The notes: generated by a model not told the origin, from the letters alone. A DNA stretch of 7,077 nt from CAYSLZ01 sp964547295 (GCA_964547295.1 CAZJMH010000030.1:1-7077); one strand, 5' to 3'. Shown: positions 1 through 5,790, counted from the first letter of the stretch. Made by a program: numbers and translations.

Positions 1-2
1 AA

Positions 3-260
3 TTTTTCTGGCATGAATTTTGCGATGTCTATTTGGAAAAATGTAAAGACCGGCGAGAAGAAGCACTGCCGACTTTAATCCACGTTTTAATCACCAGCTT
101 GAAACTTCTCCACCCTTACGCCCCTTTTGTTACCGAAGCAATTTACCAGGAATTTAAAAAAGAACTGCCAGGCCACCCATTACTCGCACCTGAAATGTTA
201 ATTATCGCCCCCTGGCCCGCTTCCGCTAAAGCTTCGGCGAGGCAGGCCAAGATCAAATAA
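3..260 (+). CDS. valS: Valyl-tRNA synthetase, C-terminal fragment
   Basis: This is the last 85 codons of a class I aminoacyl-tRNA synthetase that charges tRNA-Val; the frame is open to the window edge, so the 5' part is missing and the TTG at 33 is not the start. The visible part is the helical anticodon-binding domain: FFWHEFCDVYLEKCKDR at the beginning (the FCDxYLE signature is typical of ValRS), then LLHPYAPFVTEAIYQEF, then LIIAPWP, which closes this domain in the family. Many bacterial ValRS continue for dozens of residues as a C-terminal coiled-coil arm that contacts tRNA. Here the protein ends about a dozen residues after APWP with an Ala/Ser/Lys/Arg/Gln tail encoded by a hairpin repeat. 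The coiled coil is therefore absent, either normally for this lineage or lost by the insertion. The stop lies inside the convergent murF, an 8-base tail-to-tail overlap. IleRS and LeuRS are less likely because of the FCDxYLE motif. Confidence 0.9.
   Translation, partial: FFWHEFCDVYLEKCKDRREEALPTLIHVLITSLKLLHPYAPFVTEAIYQEFKKELPGHPLLAPEMLIIAPWPASAKASARQAKIK
214..248. repeat. GC-rich hairpin repeat at the valS 3' end
   Basis: A 35-base GC-rich imperfect inverted repeat in AT-rich surroundings. Both ends are GGCC. The arms pair as 4 bp, a C/A mismatch, 4 bp including one G-T, a 2-base bulge and 3 bp, with a 9-base loop around AAAGCTT. It supplies the codons for the ValRS tail after APWP. Its first 11 bases, GGCCCGCTTCC, recur in the same orientation at 1873-1883, where another hairpin sits inside thrS. 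I recall similar ASAKASARQ-type tails in other Patescibacteria proteins, which would fit a dispersed repeat family, but I could not check this. A T-run follows about 14 bases downstream, too far for a standard intrinsic terminator. Confidence 0.65.
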
Positions 261-1620
261 ACTTTTTTTGCCTTTTTTTCCAAAACTGACCGCGGCGGCA
301 AAGTAGTTTTTCGGCCTGTGAAGGATCTGCCATTAAAGATTCAACAACTATTTCTAAAAATATTGTGTTTTGTGAACCTTTAACTAAAATCAACTCCCCG
401 CCTTCCAGATTCTTCTTTAAATACCTTGCTGCCTCCCCTGCTGTATCAAAACTTTTCAAATATTTTTCTGGATCCGGAACTATAGTTGAAATTTTAGGTA
501 GAAAATATTTTCTCATTTCTGGACCAACAGTTATAATTTGATCGGCCATAACTAAAGCTTTATCAGCTAATTTTTCATGCTCTTCTTTTGACTGACTGCC
601 AAGTTCACGCATATCACCTAAAACTGCAATTTTCTTTTTTCCAGTTTTTTTACCCAGTTCGGCCAATAAATCGAGCATTGTTTCCATTGCCGCTGGTGAA
701 GCATTGTATGAAGAGTCGATGATATAAGTATTTTTAATACCCTCAATTAAACTTGACCGGGCAGGCGGAAGATGATAACCGGATTGGATAGCCTCTGATA
801 CTTTTTTTAAGTCAACACCTAAAGCCAAGCAAGTACCGAAAACTAAACCAAAATTTATTCCATATGCTTTGGGCAAAACAAAAGAGTCTAAATTTAAGTT
901 AACCCGGTTATCATTAATCTGATACTTAAATTTAGTTGATTTTAGACTTACTTGGTAGCCAACTAATTTTACCCGGCTGTCTTTATCTTCCCCCACCCCA
1001 ATAACATTAGCCAAGGTTAATTTTTTGCGCTCCTTAACCAAAGGGTCATCAAAATTTAAAATTGCGAATCCTTTTTCCGGCAGAGCAGAAATCAATTTTG
1101 CTTTTTCATCGGCAATACGTTCTAAAACCCCAGGGGTTGATTTGAGAACTTTTTCAAATTTCATAGCGTGAACCGTAGTCACCCCGGTAAAAATACCAAT
1201 TTCCGGCCGAATAATCCGCAGTAGATAACCCATATTCCCCGGCGGCTCTGGACGGTCAATGCCCATTTCAACAACATAAACATCATAATTTTTCCAGTTG
1301 ACAAGAACACTTACCATCGATAACCCGGCGGCTCTCAGCCAATCAAGAAGGGAAAAATCTTTCATTTGCAAACCAAGAATATTAAGCGGAATACCTGACT
1401 CCGTATTTGCTTTTTTAGAAAATTTGACCTTGAAAGAATATTTCAAAGCAGAGACAACAGCATTCATTGTCGAAGTTTTACCGGCTGAGCCGGTTATACC
1501 AATAATTTTTATTTTTTTCTTGCCCAAAATCCGGCGGACCGAATTCAACTTAACCAACTGAAGTTTTGCCAGTAGACGGATATAGTGTAAAAAAAGTATC
1601 CCTAATTTTTTTTTGATCAT
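253..1620 (-). CDS. murF: MurF-like UDP-MurNAc-tripeptide D-Ala-D-Ala ligase
   Basis: This 455-residue Mur ligase should add D-Ala-D-Ala to the UDP-MurNAc tripeptide in the cytoplasm, the last soluble step of the peptidoglycan precursor. Seen: the P-loop GITGSAGKTST at 41-51, EMG at 118-120, His151 in the TTVHAMKFE stretch, Lys173 at the position of the carbamylated lysine, ILNFDDP at 187-193, and the MurF-typical C-terminal block DSSYNASP (302-309) and VLGDMRELG (333-341), then LVKGSQ at 412-417. The P-loop lies only about 40 residues from the N-terminus. In classical MurF a uridine-binding domain of about 80-100 residues precedes it; here there is only a short basic/hydrophobic helix. DSSYNASP differs from the usual DDSYNANP. 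The ATG overlaps the thrS stop (TGATG) with no Shine-Dalgarno sequence, so translation is probably coupled. Another Mur-ligase family member is possible, but the YNAxP and GDMxELG blocks favour MurF. Confidence 0.88.
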   Translation of the reverse strand: MIKKKLGILFLHYIRLLAKLQLVKLNSVRRILGKKKIKIIGITGSAGKTSTMNAVVSALKYSFKVKFSKKANTESGIPLNILGLQMKDFSLLDWLRAAGLSMVSVLVNWKNYDVYVVEMGIDRPEPPGNMGYLLRIIRPEIGIFTGVTTVHAMKFEKVLKSTPGVLERIADEKAKLISALPEKGFAILNFDDPLVKERKKLTLANVIGVGEDKDSRVKLVGYQVSLKSTKFKYQINDNRVNLNLDSFVLPKAYGINFGLVFGTCLALGVDLKKVSEAIQSGYHLPPARSSLIEGIKNTYIIDSSYNASPAAMETMLDLLAELGKKTGKKKIAVLGDMRELGSQSKEEHEKLADKALVMADQIITVGPEMRKYFLPKISTIVPDPEKYLKSFDTAGEAARYLKKNLEGGELILVKGSQNTIFLEIVVESLMADPSQAEKLLCRRGQFWKKRQKKFI

Positions 1621-3452
1621 CAGACCGTTAAATCTTTAGAAGTAATTTTTTCTTGAATTAAAGTTAAAAACTCTTTAATTTTCATTTCCGACTGTTTACC
1701 CGTATCGCGGTTGCGGATATTGACTGTCCCGGCCTCTTTTTCCCTACCGCCGAGAACCAAAATATAAGGAACCTTTTGTAATTCCCACTCCCAGATGCGT
1801 TTGGACAAAGTTTTGCTTGAACTGTCTAATTCAACCCGTAACCCCGAACCAGAGCAAGCACGGTTCAGGGCAGGCCCGCTTCCTCGTAACTCATCAACAA
1901 TTTTCAATGCGTAATCACTTTCTTTCTCGGTTATTGGCAGAACAGCAACCTGCACCGGGGCCAGCCAAACCGGAAAACTGCCAGCATAATGCTCAATTAC
2001 AATACCCAGAAACCGCTCAACCGAACCATACAAAACCCGGTGGATCATTACTGGACGTTCCCTTTTCCCCTTTTCAGTAATATACTCCAGATCAAAATTT
2101 TCCGGCTGGGCAAAATCCAGTTGAATTGTCGAACACTGCCATGTTCGGCCAATAGCGTCTTTTAAATGAAAATCAAACTTCGGCCCATAAAAAGCTCCGT
2201 CTCCTTCATTAACCCCATGAGGTACATCAGTTTCATCTATAACTTCCCTCATAATTTCCTCCGAACGCTTCCAAACCTTATCTGACCCTATTGAACTTTC
2301 CGGTCGTGTTGACAACTCTAAATGATCAAGTTCTAAACCAAAGGTTTCGTAAATTTCAAAACACAAGTCAATAATTTTTTTTAATTCATTTTTAACTTGG
2401 TTGGGGGTGCAATAAATATGAGCATCGTCTTGAGTGAACTCACGCGGCCGGAGAATTCCAAGCGTTTCACCTGAACTTTCATAACGGTGAACTACACCCA
2501 ACTCTCCCATCCGCAGTGGTAAATCCTTGTAAGACCGTTGAAGTGATTTATAAATCAACATTCCACCGTTGCAGTTCATTGGTTTAACTGACATTGTCGG
2601 TTTATCCGCCTCCGGAAGTAAAACCTGATACATTTTATGACTGTAATTTTTTAAGTGGCCGCTTTGATCCCAGACCTGATTAGTTAAAATTTCCGGTGTC
2701 CGGACCTCCCGATAACCCTCACGGCGATGAATTTCCCGCCAGTAGTCAACCATTTCCTTAAAAATTGTATAGCCTTTGTCATGCCAGAAAATGTCACTCG
2801 GTGCTTCCGAGTGGAAAGAAAACAAATCTAATTTTTGACCGATTCTGCGATGGTCTCTATTTTTAGCTTCTTCCAGCCGATTTAAATATTCATCCAATTC
2901 TTCTTGGGTTGGAAAAGCAGTGCCGTAAATTCGGGTAAGCATTTTGTTTTTCTCATCGCCGTGCCAATAAGCGCCGGCAATAGATAGCAGTTTGAAGGCA
3001 CCAATTTCACCGGTTGAACCAACATGCGGCCCGGCACACAAGTCAACAAATGGTTCAACAAGAGCTTCCTCTTCGGACAGTGTTCGCGATTTTGGCTTTC
3101 CAGTAAAATAAACAGTCGCTTTTTCTTTTTTTTCTTCAATCCCATCGAGCCACTCCTGCTTATACGGATTACTCTTGAACATCTCCCTGGCCTCTTCAAT
3201 AGATACTTCTTTTTTGACCATAGGTAAATCGGCATCAATTATTTTCTGCATTTCTGCTTCAATTTCGGGGAAATCCTCTTCAGAAATAGAAAAATCACTT
3301 GGAAAATCAAAATCGAAATAAAAACCCTCATCCGTCGGCGGACCCATTGCCATAACAATCTTATCCCCCCAAATATTTTTCATCGCCTGCATCAGCACAT
3401 GCTCGGTCGTATGCCGAAGCGCAGTTAAATCGCGATTATTTTTTTTGGACAT
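1620..3452 (-). CDS. thrS: Threonyl-tRNA synthetase, TGS-less
   Basis: A class II synthetase of 610 residues that charges tRNA-Thr and hydrolyses mischarged Ser-tRNA. The protein starts at the editing domain: His14 and His18 form HxxxH, and Cys139 and His143 lie in LCAGPH. The N-terminal TGS domain of typical bacterial ThrRS is absent. The catalytic core shows motif 1 around 235-255, zinc ligands Cys294 (PMNC), His345 (DDAH) and His471 (MIH), motif 2 at RYESSGETLGILRPREF (323-339) and motif 3 at GSVERFLG (476-483). MNCNGG replaces the usual MNCPxH. The anticodon-binding domain runs from about 498 to the end, with WELQKVPYILVLGG, and carries an extra 11-12 residues (about 526-537) encoded by a hairpin repeat. 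No Shine-Dalgarno sequence precedes the ATG; a -10 box lies 8 bases upstream. The stop overlaps the murF start by one base. Confidence 0.97.
   Translation of the reverse strand: MSKKNNRDLTALRHTTEHVLMQAMKNIWGDKIVMAMGPPTDEGFYFDFDFPSDFSISEEDFPEIEAEMQKIIDADLPMVKKEVSIEEAREMFKSNPYKQEWLDGIEEKKEKATVYFTGKPKSRTLSEEEALVEPFVDLCAGPHVGSTGEIGAFKLLSIAGAYWHGDEKNKMLTRIYGTAFPTQEELDEYLNRLEEAKNRDHRRIGQKLDLFSFHSEAPSDIFWHDKGYTIFKEMVDYWREIHRREGYREVRTPEILTNQVWDQSGHLKNYSHKMYQVLLPEADKPTMSVKPMNCNGGMLIYKSLQRSYKDLPLRMGELGVVHRYESSGETLGILRPREFTQDDAHIYCTPNQVKNELKKIIDLCFEIYETFGLELDHLELSTRPESSIGSDKVWKRSEEIMREVIDETDVPHGVNEGDGAFYGPKFDFHLKDAIGRTWQCSTIQLDFAQPENFDLEYITEKGKRERPVMIHRVLYGSVERFLGIVIEHYAGSFPVWLAPVQVAVLPITEKESDYALKIVDELRGSGPALNRACSGSGLRVELDSSSKTLSKRIWEWELQKVPYILVLGGREKEAGTVNIRNRDTGKQSEMKIKEFLTLIQEKITSKDLTV
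1842..1877. repeat. In-frame hairpin repeat inserted in thrS
   Basis: In the ThrRS anticodon-binding domain the expected ELRGSG-LRVELD is interrupted by about 12 codons reading GPALNRACSGSG (36 bases, in frame). On the coding strand the insert contains CCCTGAACC (1862-1870), an 11-base loop and GGTTCGGGG (1842-1850): a 9-bp stem with one G-U pair. The adjoining bases 1873-1883 read GGCCCGCTTCC on the + strand, identical to the start of the valS repeat, so the element may extend to 1883. The exact borders are ambiguous because GSG occurs on both sides. The absence of these residues from ordinary ThrRS is from my memory of the family (E. coli has LSNAGIRVKAD here). Confidence 0.7.
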
Positions 3453-3460
3453 TATTTTTA

Positions 3461-3469
3461 ATTATAGCA
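3461..3469 (-). promoter_or_regulatory. Extended -10 promoter of thrS
   Basis: On the minus strand the sequence is TGCTATAAT, a perfect -10 hexamer with the TG of an extended -10. It ends 8 bases before the thrS ATG, so transcription should start at or within a few bases of the start codon and give a leaderless or near-leaderless mRNA. No -35 box is evident at 16-18 bases, which an extended -10 does not require. It lies in the 32-base gap after the 55-residue gene, so thrS can be transcribed separately from that gene. Confidence 0.6.
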
Positions 3470-3484
3470 ATAAAAATCTGAAAA

Positions 3485-3652
3485 TTATCTTTTCGGCGGT
3501 TTTTTATCTTCATATGCGTTTTCTAGTCTTTGCCGCTCACTAGCCTCAACAGCATAATAAGGGGGTTCAACATAGTGTTCTGCTAAGAACTCACCATTAA
3601 GATGCTTCTCTTTTATCTCTTGACGGCTACTTATACCTTTAATTTCAACCAT
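3485..3652 (-). CDS. Small hypothetical protein, 55 residues, strong RBS
   Basis: This short gene encodes MVEIKGISSRQEIKEKHLNG followed by 35 further residues ending KKPPKR. I do not recognise a family. The protein is highly charged, rich in Glu and Lys, with no membrane segment or signal peptide and no cysteine. It looks like a helical N-terminal half, then a Pro-Pro-Tyr-Tyr stretch at 30-33 and another charged helix. The case for a real gene is the ribosome binding site, AAAGGAGGTGAT, with AGGAGG 9 bases before the ATG, by far the best in the window. It ends 32 bases before thrS on the same strand, so it may be the first gene of a unit with thrS and murF. It diverges from the 90-residue gene on the other strand. 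Its function is unknown. Confidence 0.75.
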   Translation of the reverse strand: MVEIKGISSRQEIKEKHLNGEFLAEHYVEPPYYAVEASERQRLENAYEDKKPPKR

Positions 3653-3657
3653 TTATC

Positions 3658-3669
3658 ATCACCTCCTTT
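3658..3669 (-). promoter_or_regulatory. Very strong Shine-Dalgarno of the 55-residue gene
   Basis: The minus strand reads AAAGGAGGTGAT, a 12-base perfect complement of the usual bacterial 16S rRNA 3' tail AUCACCUCCUUU. Nine bases separate AGGAGG from the ATG at 3652. The other genes in the window whose starts are visible have no recognisable Shine-Dalgarno sequence, so this site fixes the start of the small gene and suggests a high or specially controlled initiation rate. Confidence 0.85.
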
Positions 3670-3696
3670 GTTATTTGTTAAATATTATCATATAAT
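3668..3696 (+). promoter_or_regulatory. Promoter of the 90-residue gene
   Basis: TTGTTA (3668-3673, four of six consensus -35 bases) is followed after exactly 17 bases by a perfect TATAAT (3691-3696). The ATG at 3703 comes 6 bases later, so the transcript would begin at or next to the start codon. A 10-base palindrome ATTAGCTAAT (3695-3704) covers the end of the -10 box and the start, and ATTAT-CAT-ATAAT (3684-3696) forms a dyad over the -10; either could be an operator. The -35 overlaps the Shine-Dalgarno of the divergent gene. Confidence 0.6.
3684..3692 (-). promoter_or_regulatory. Possible -10 region of the 55-residue gene
   Basis: The minus strand reads TATGATAAT here, which offers two overlapping -10-like hexamers, TATGAT (3687-3692) and GATAAT (3684-3689), each five of six to consensus. 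A start about 7 bases downstream would place the Shine-Dalgarno sequence close to the mRNA 5' end. I see no convincing -35 box upstream, so this is weaker than the rightward promoter that overlaps it. Confidence 0.35.
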
Positions 3697-3702
3697 TAGC
3701 TA

Positions 3703-3975
3703 ATGCAGCTAGAACATTGGCAAATTTATCCTAAAAAACCATTTAAAAGGGCGGGGTTTCAATCCAACCGCCAAACTTATATCCAAGAAATATCAAGAAT
3801 GCGCCAAGATGAAAGCGGAAAACACTACTATCACCCCCCAGAACCAAAAACAAGATTAGCTACTGTCTCCGGTCCGTTTGAAGTAGAAAAAGTATCTAGA
3901 GTAATGGTTATTCTTCCTCCAGACAAAAAACGACAATGTTATTTTGAAGCAAAAGGCAAATTAGTCAACCGTTGA
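3703..3975 (+). CDS. Hypothetical basic protein, 90 residues
   Basis: I do not recognise this 90-residue protein. It begins MQLEHWQIYPKKPFKRAGFQ and is basic, Lys/Arg/Gln-rich, with no membrane segment or signal peptide and a single Cys near the C-terminus. The middle has KHYYHPPEPKTR; the second half (about 51-88) alternates hydrophobic and charged residues (VEKVSRVMVILPPDKKRQCYFEA) and looks like beta strands. Support for a real gene: a good promoter with 17-base spacing just upstream, ordinary codons, and no competing gene on the other strand until its last 15 bases, which overlap the 3' end of the DHH phosphoesterase tail to tail. There is no Shine-Dalgarno sequence; the ATG is 6 bases after the -10, so it is probably translated from a leaderless mRNA. 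It is the only complete + strand gene in the window. Confidence 0.65.
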   Translation: MQLEHWQIYPKKPFKRAGFQSNRQTYIQEISRMRQDESGKHYYHPPEPKTRLATVSGPFEVEKVSRVMVILPPDKKRQCYFEAKGKLVNR

Positions 3976-4971
3976 ATGCTTTCTTGCTAAATCTAAAACT
4001 TTTTTTACTGCCTGGTCAAAAGACATTTCCAACTTGAAACCGGCAGCTGCGGCGTGGCCGCCCCCCCCTAAATCAGCAGCAATTTTGGAAACATCAACTT
4101 CCCGCCTAGACCGAATTGAACCGCTTAACCTGCCTTTTTTTTCCTCAACCATAATAACCCCAAACTCAGTATCTTCAATACCGGCCATAAATACACTGGC
4201 CGCTCCCGATTTATACTCCCGGGTATAATTATCATCAAAATATTCAGCAGCCTGACTATAAGGAACAAATGAATAAGCAAACCCGTTTTCCTCATCAACC
4301 TTTAAGTTATCTAAAACAACACCCCAAAACTTAAGTTTATCCAACTTATTACGCCGCAAGTAATTGAAAGCAATCACATTTAAATTTGCACCTAGATCAA
4401 TTAGTTCGGCTGCTTTTTTTAGTGTTTCAGACTTTACATTGGTAAACCGGAACACGCCGGTATCAGTAACAATCCCGACCAGTAGAAACCGGGCTATATC
4501 CTGACTGATTTCAACCTGCCAATATTTAAACAAATCATAAACAATTTCCGTTGTCGAAGCACTATTTGAAATAACGAGATTCGTGCCGGCAAATTTTTTG
4601 TTGGTTGGGTGGTGGTCAATGTTAACCACTTTCTCTTTCCCTGGACGAGGAGTATCTTCATTTATATCTTGGTTAACCATTTGCCAAGAAGCCGAGTCCA
4701 AAAAAATAAATAGATCAAATTCAGTTAAATCTAAATCTGTAAATTGAAAATGATCGATCTCTTCCAACGGCAGATAATCAAAAGATTGAGGCACCGGGCT
4801 TGAACTAATCAACTTCACTTTTTTACCCTGGTTTTCAAGGTATTTTTTCATTGCCAAGCAGGAACCAATACTGTCGCCGTCCGGCCCGCGGTGGAGAGAT
4901 AGTAAAATCTTGTCTGCCTTATCTATTTTTTCTTTTATTTGGCCGGCAATTTTTTCAAAGGAAAAAACCAT
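3961..4971 (-). CDS. DHH/DHHA1 phosphoesterase (NrnA-like)
   Basis: A 336-residue DHH-family phosphoesterase. Relatives of this size (NrnA/Orn-like) hydrolyse short oligoribonucleotides or pAp with Mn2+ in the cytoplasm. The DHH domain shows metal ligands in HRGPDGDSIGS (His27, Asp31, Asp33), LDSAS (Asp92), NIDHH (Asp119, His120, His121) and VTDTGVFRF (Asp170). The C-terminal DHHA1 domain has SGSIRSR (283-289) and GGGGHAAAAGF (302-312), the substrate-binding glycine motif. Length and motif order match the NrnA type; there is no CBS, RecJ-like or membrane domain. The ATG lies 3 bases after the stop of the membrane-protein gene upstream, with no Shine-Dalgarno sequence, which points to coupled translation at the end of the PspC unit. 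Whether it prefers nanoRNA, pAp or a cyclic-di-AMP product cannot be read from the sequence. GGGGH is encoded over a run of eight G. Confidence 0.92.
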   Translation of the reverse strand: MVFSFEKIAGQIKEKIDKADKILLSLHRGPDGDSIGSCLAMKKYLENQGKKVKLISSSPVPQSFDYLPLEEIDHFQFTDLDLTEFDLFIFLDSASWQMVNQDINEDTPRPGKEKVVNIDHHPTNKKFAGTNLVISNSASTTEIVYDLFKYWQVEISQDIARFLLVGIVTDTGVFRFTNVKSETLKKAAELIDLGANLNVIAFNYLRRNKLDKLKFWGVVLDNLKVDEENGFAYSFVPYSQAAEYFDDNYTREYKSGAASVFMAGIEDTEFGVIMVEEKKGRLSGSIRSRREVDVSKIAADLGGGGHAAAAGFKLEMSFDQAVKKVLDLARKHSTVD

Positions 4972-4974
4972 ATT

Positions 4975-5343
4975 CTAATTAAAAAAAGAACCCAAACTAA
5001 TTACGGATAACCACTGGTTAACTAGTTGAATTAAGTTAATATTTAATTGACTATCAAATACCCATAAAAGAAAAAAAAATATTCCAACAAAAAACAATAA
5101 TCCGAGTAGGCCAAAAATCAAATTTCCTAACCATGTACCGCCTAAAATGACTTCTAAACCAACTAGAATTAAAACAACTGGCCAATATCTGACTATTATC
5201 TGCCAAACCGGCCAAGGTAAAATACCAAAATTGTTAAGCAAAAACAAAATACCGAGAAGAATTAAAATAATCGCCCCGGAATAACTAGGTGAAGTTTGCT
5301 TTACATCTTGATTAGCCTGACTTTGTGTTTTTTGTTCTGACAT
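4975..5343 (-). CDS. LiaF-like (DUF5668-type) membrane protein
   Basis: A 122-residue integral membrane protein. A polar Gln/Ser-rich N-terminus of about 20 residues is followed by three hydrophobic segments at roughly 22-38, 47-68 and 74-95, and a short amphipathic tail. The pattern GAIILILLGILFLLNNFG, a WP turn, then YWPVVLILVGLEVILGG matches the LiaI/LiaF-type transmembrane module (DUF5668) that accompanies PspC-domain proteins in envelope-stress loci. It has no extracytoplasmic LiaF C-terminal domain. The gene starts 2 bases after the pspC stop and ends 3 bases before the DHH start, so the three are surely cotranscribed. The same module occurs at the C-terminus of the PspC protein upstream. 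A role in sensing or buffering membrane stress is inferred from family and context only. Confidence 0.78.
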   Translation of the reverse strand: MSEQKTQSQANQDVKQTSPSYSGAIILILLGILFLLNNFGILPWPVWQIIVRYWPVVLILVGLEVILGGTWLGNLIFGLLGLLFFVGIFFFLLWVFDSQLNINLIQLVNQWLSVISLGSFFN

Positions 5344-5345
5344 TT

Positions 5346-5783
5346 TTACTTTCTAATTAACATTGCCACACCAATAAAAACTAACGCTAACGGCCAAAGC
5401 TGACCAACAAAAAATCGGAAGAAGCCTAAATTTCTTAGCAATAATATTATTCCAAAGCTAAAAAGCAAAATACCTAGCCACTGTTTTCCCTGCTCATTTC
5501 CAATTTCACTTGCTTTAATCTTAATTTCCTCAACATTTTCTTTAATCGTCTCATCAGCGGCTATCTTTTTACCCTGATGTGAAGGGACAATTAGCCAAAG
5601 AATTAAATATAATAATATCCCTGAACCGCCAGAAAAAAAAAGAATTAAAAAAATTATTCTTATTAAAGTTGAGTCCACATCAAAATATTTGCCTAAACCT
5701 CCGGCTACTCCACCTAAAACCCGGTCGGTTTTAGAACGATATAGTTGTTTTCTTACTCTCGATTTGCTTTTTTCGTTAACCAT
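5346..5783 (-). CDS. PspC-domain membrane protein with LiaF-like tail
   Basis: A 145-residue membrane protein. The N-terminus is basic and cytoplasmic. The PspC domain covers about 13-68: KQLYRSKTDRVLGGVAGGLG, YFDVDSTLIRI, one long hydrophobic segment and LYLILWLIVP. A charged linker (about 69-100, Glu/Lys-rich) leads to a second hydrophobic region (102-143) of the LiaF/DUF5668 type: LGILLFSFGIILLLRNLGFF, then LWPLALVFIGVAMLI. PspC proteins sit in the inner membrane and act in phage-shock or LiaR-type envelope stress. I chose the ATG at 5783. A longer in-frame start at 5822 exists, but its extra codons are the T-arm of the tRNA-Lys gene, so it is rejected. The ATG lies 7 bases after the end of the tRNA, with no Shine-Dalgarno sequence and no room for a separate promoter. 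Confidence 0.88.
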   Translation of the reverse strand: MVNEKSKSRVRKQLYRSKTDRVLGGVAGGLGKYFDVDSTLIRIIFLILFFSGGSGILLYLILWLIVPSHQGKKIAADETIKENVEEIKIKASEIGNEQGKQWLGILLFSFGIILLLRNLGFFRFFVGQLWPLALVFIGVAMLIRK

Positions 5784-5790
5784 TTTGATG

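Noticed and set aside
33..260. A complete small gene starting at the TTG at 33.
   Set aside because: The frame is open to the window edge and the upstream residues (FFWHEFCDVY) continue the ValRS domain, so this is the tail of valS.
214..270. An intrinsic terminator made of the valS hairpin and the T-run at 263-269.
   Set aside because: The T-run is about 14 bases from the stem and A-rich sequence follows the hairpin directly.
2882..3238. A 118-codon minus-strand frame inside thrS, and the other long frames inside thrS, murF, DHH and rel.
   Set aside because: They lie out of frame or antisense within strongly supported genes, have low-complexity or unnatural composition, and show no start signals.
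3453..3484. A T-box or other riboswitch leader in front of thrS.
   Set aside because: Only 32 bases separate thrS from the previous gene and a -10 box lies 8 bases from the ATG, leaving no room for a leader RNA.
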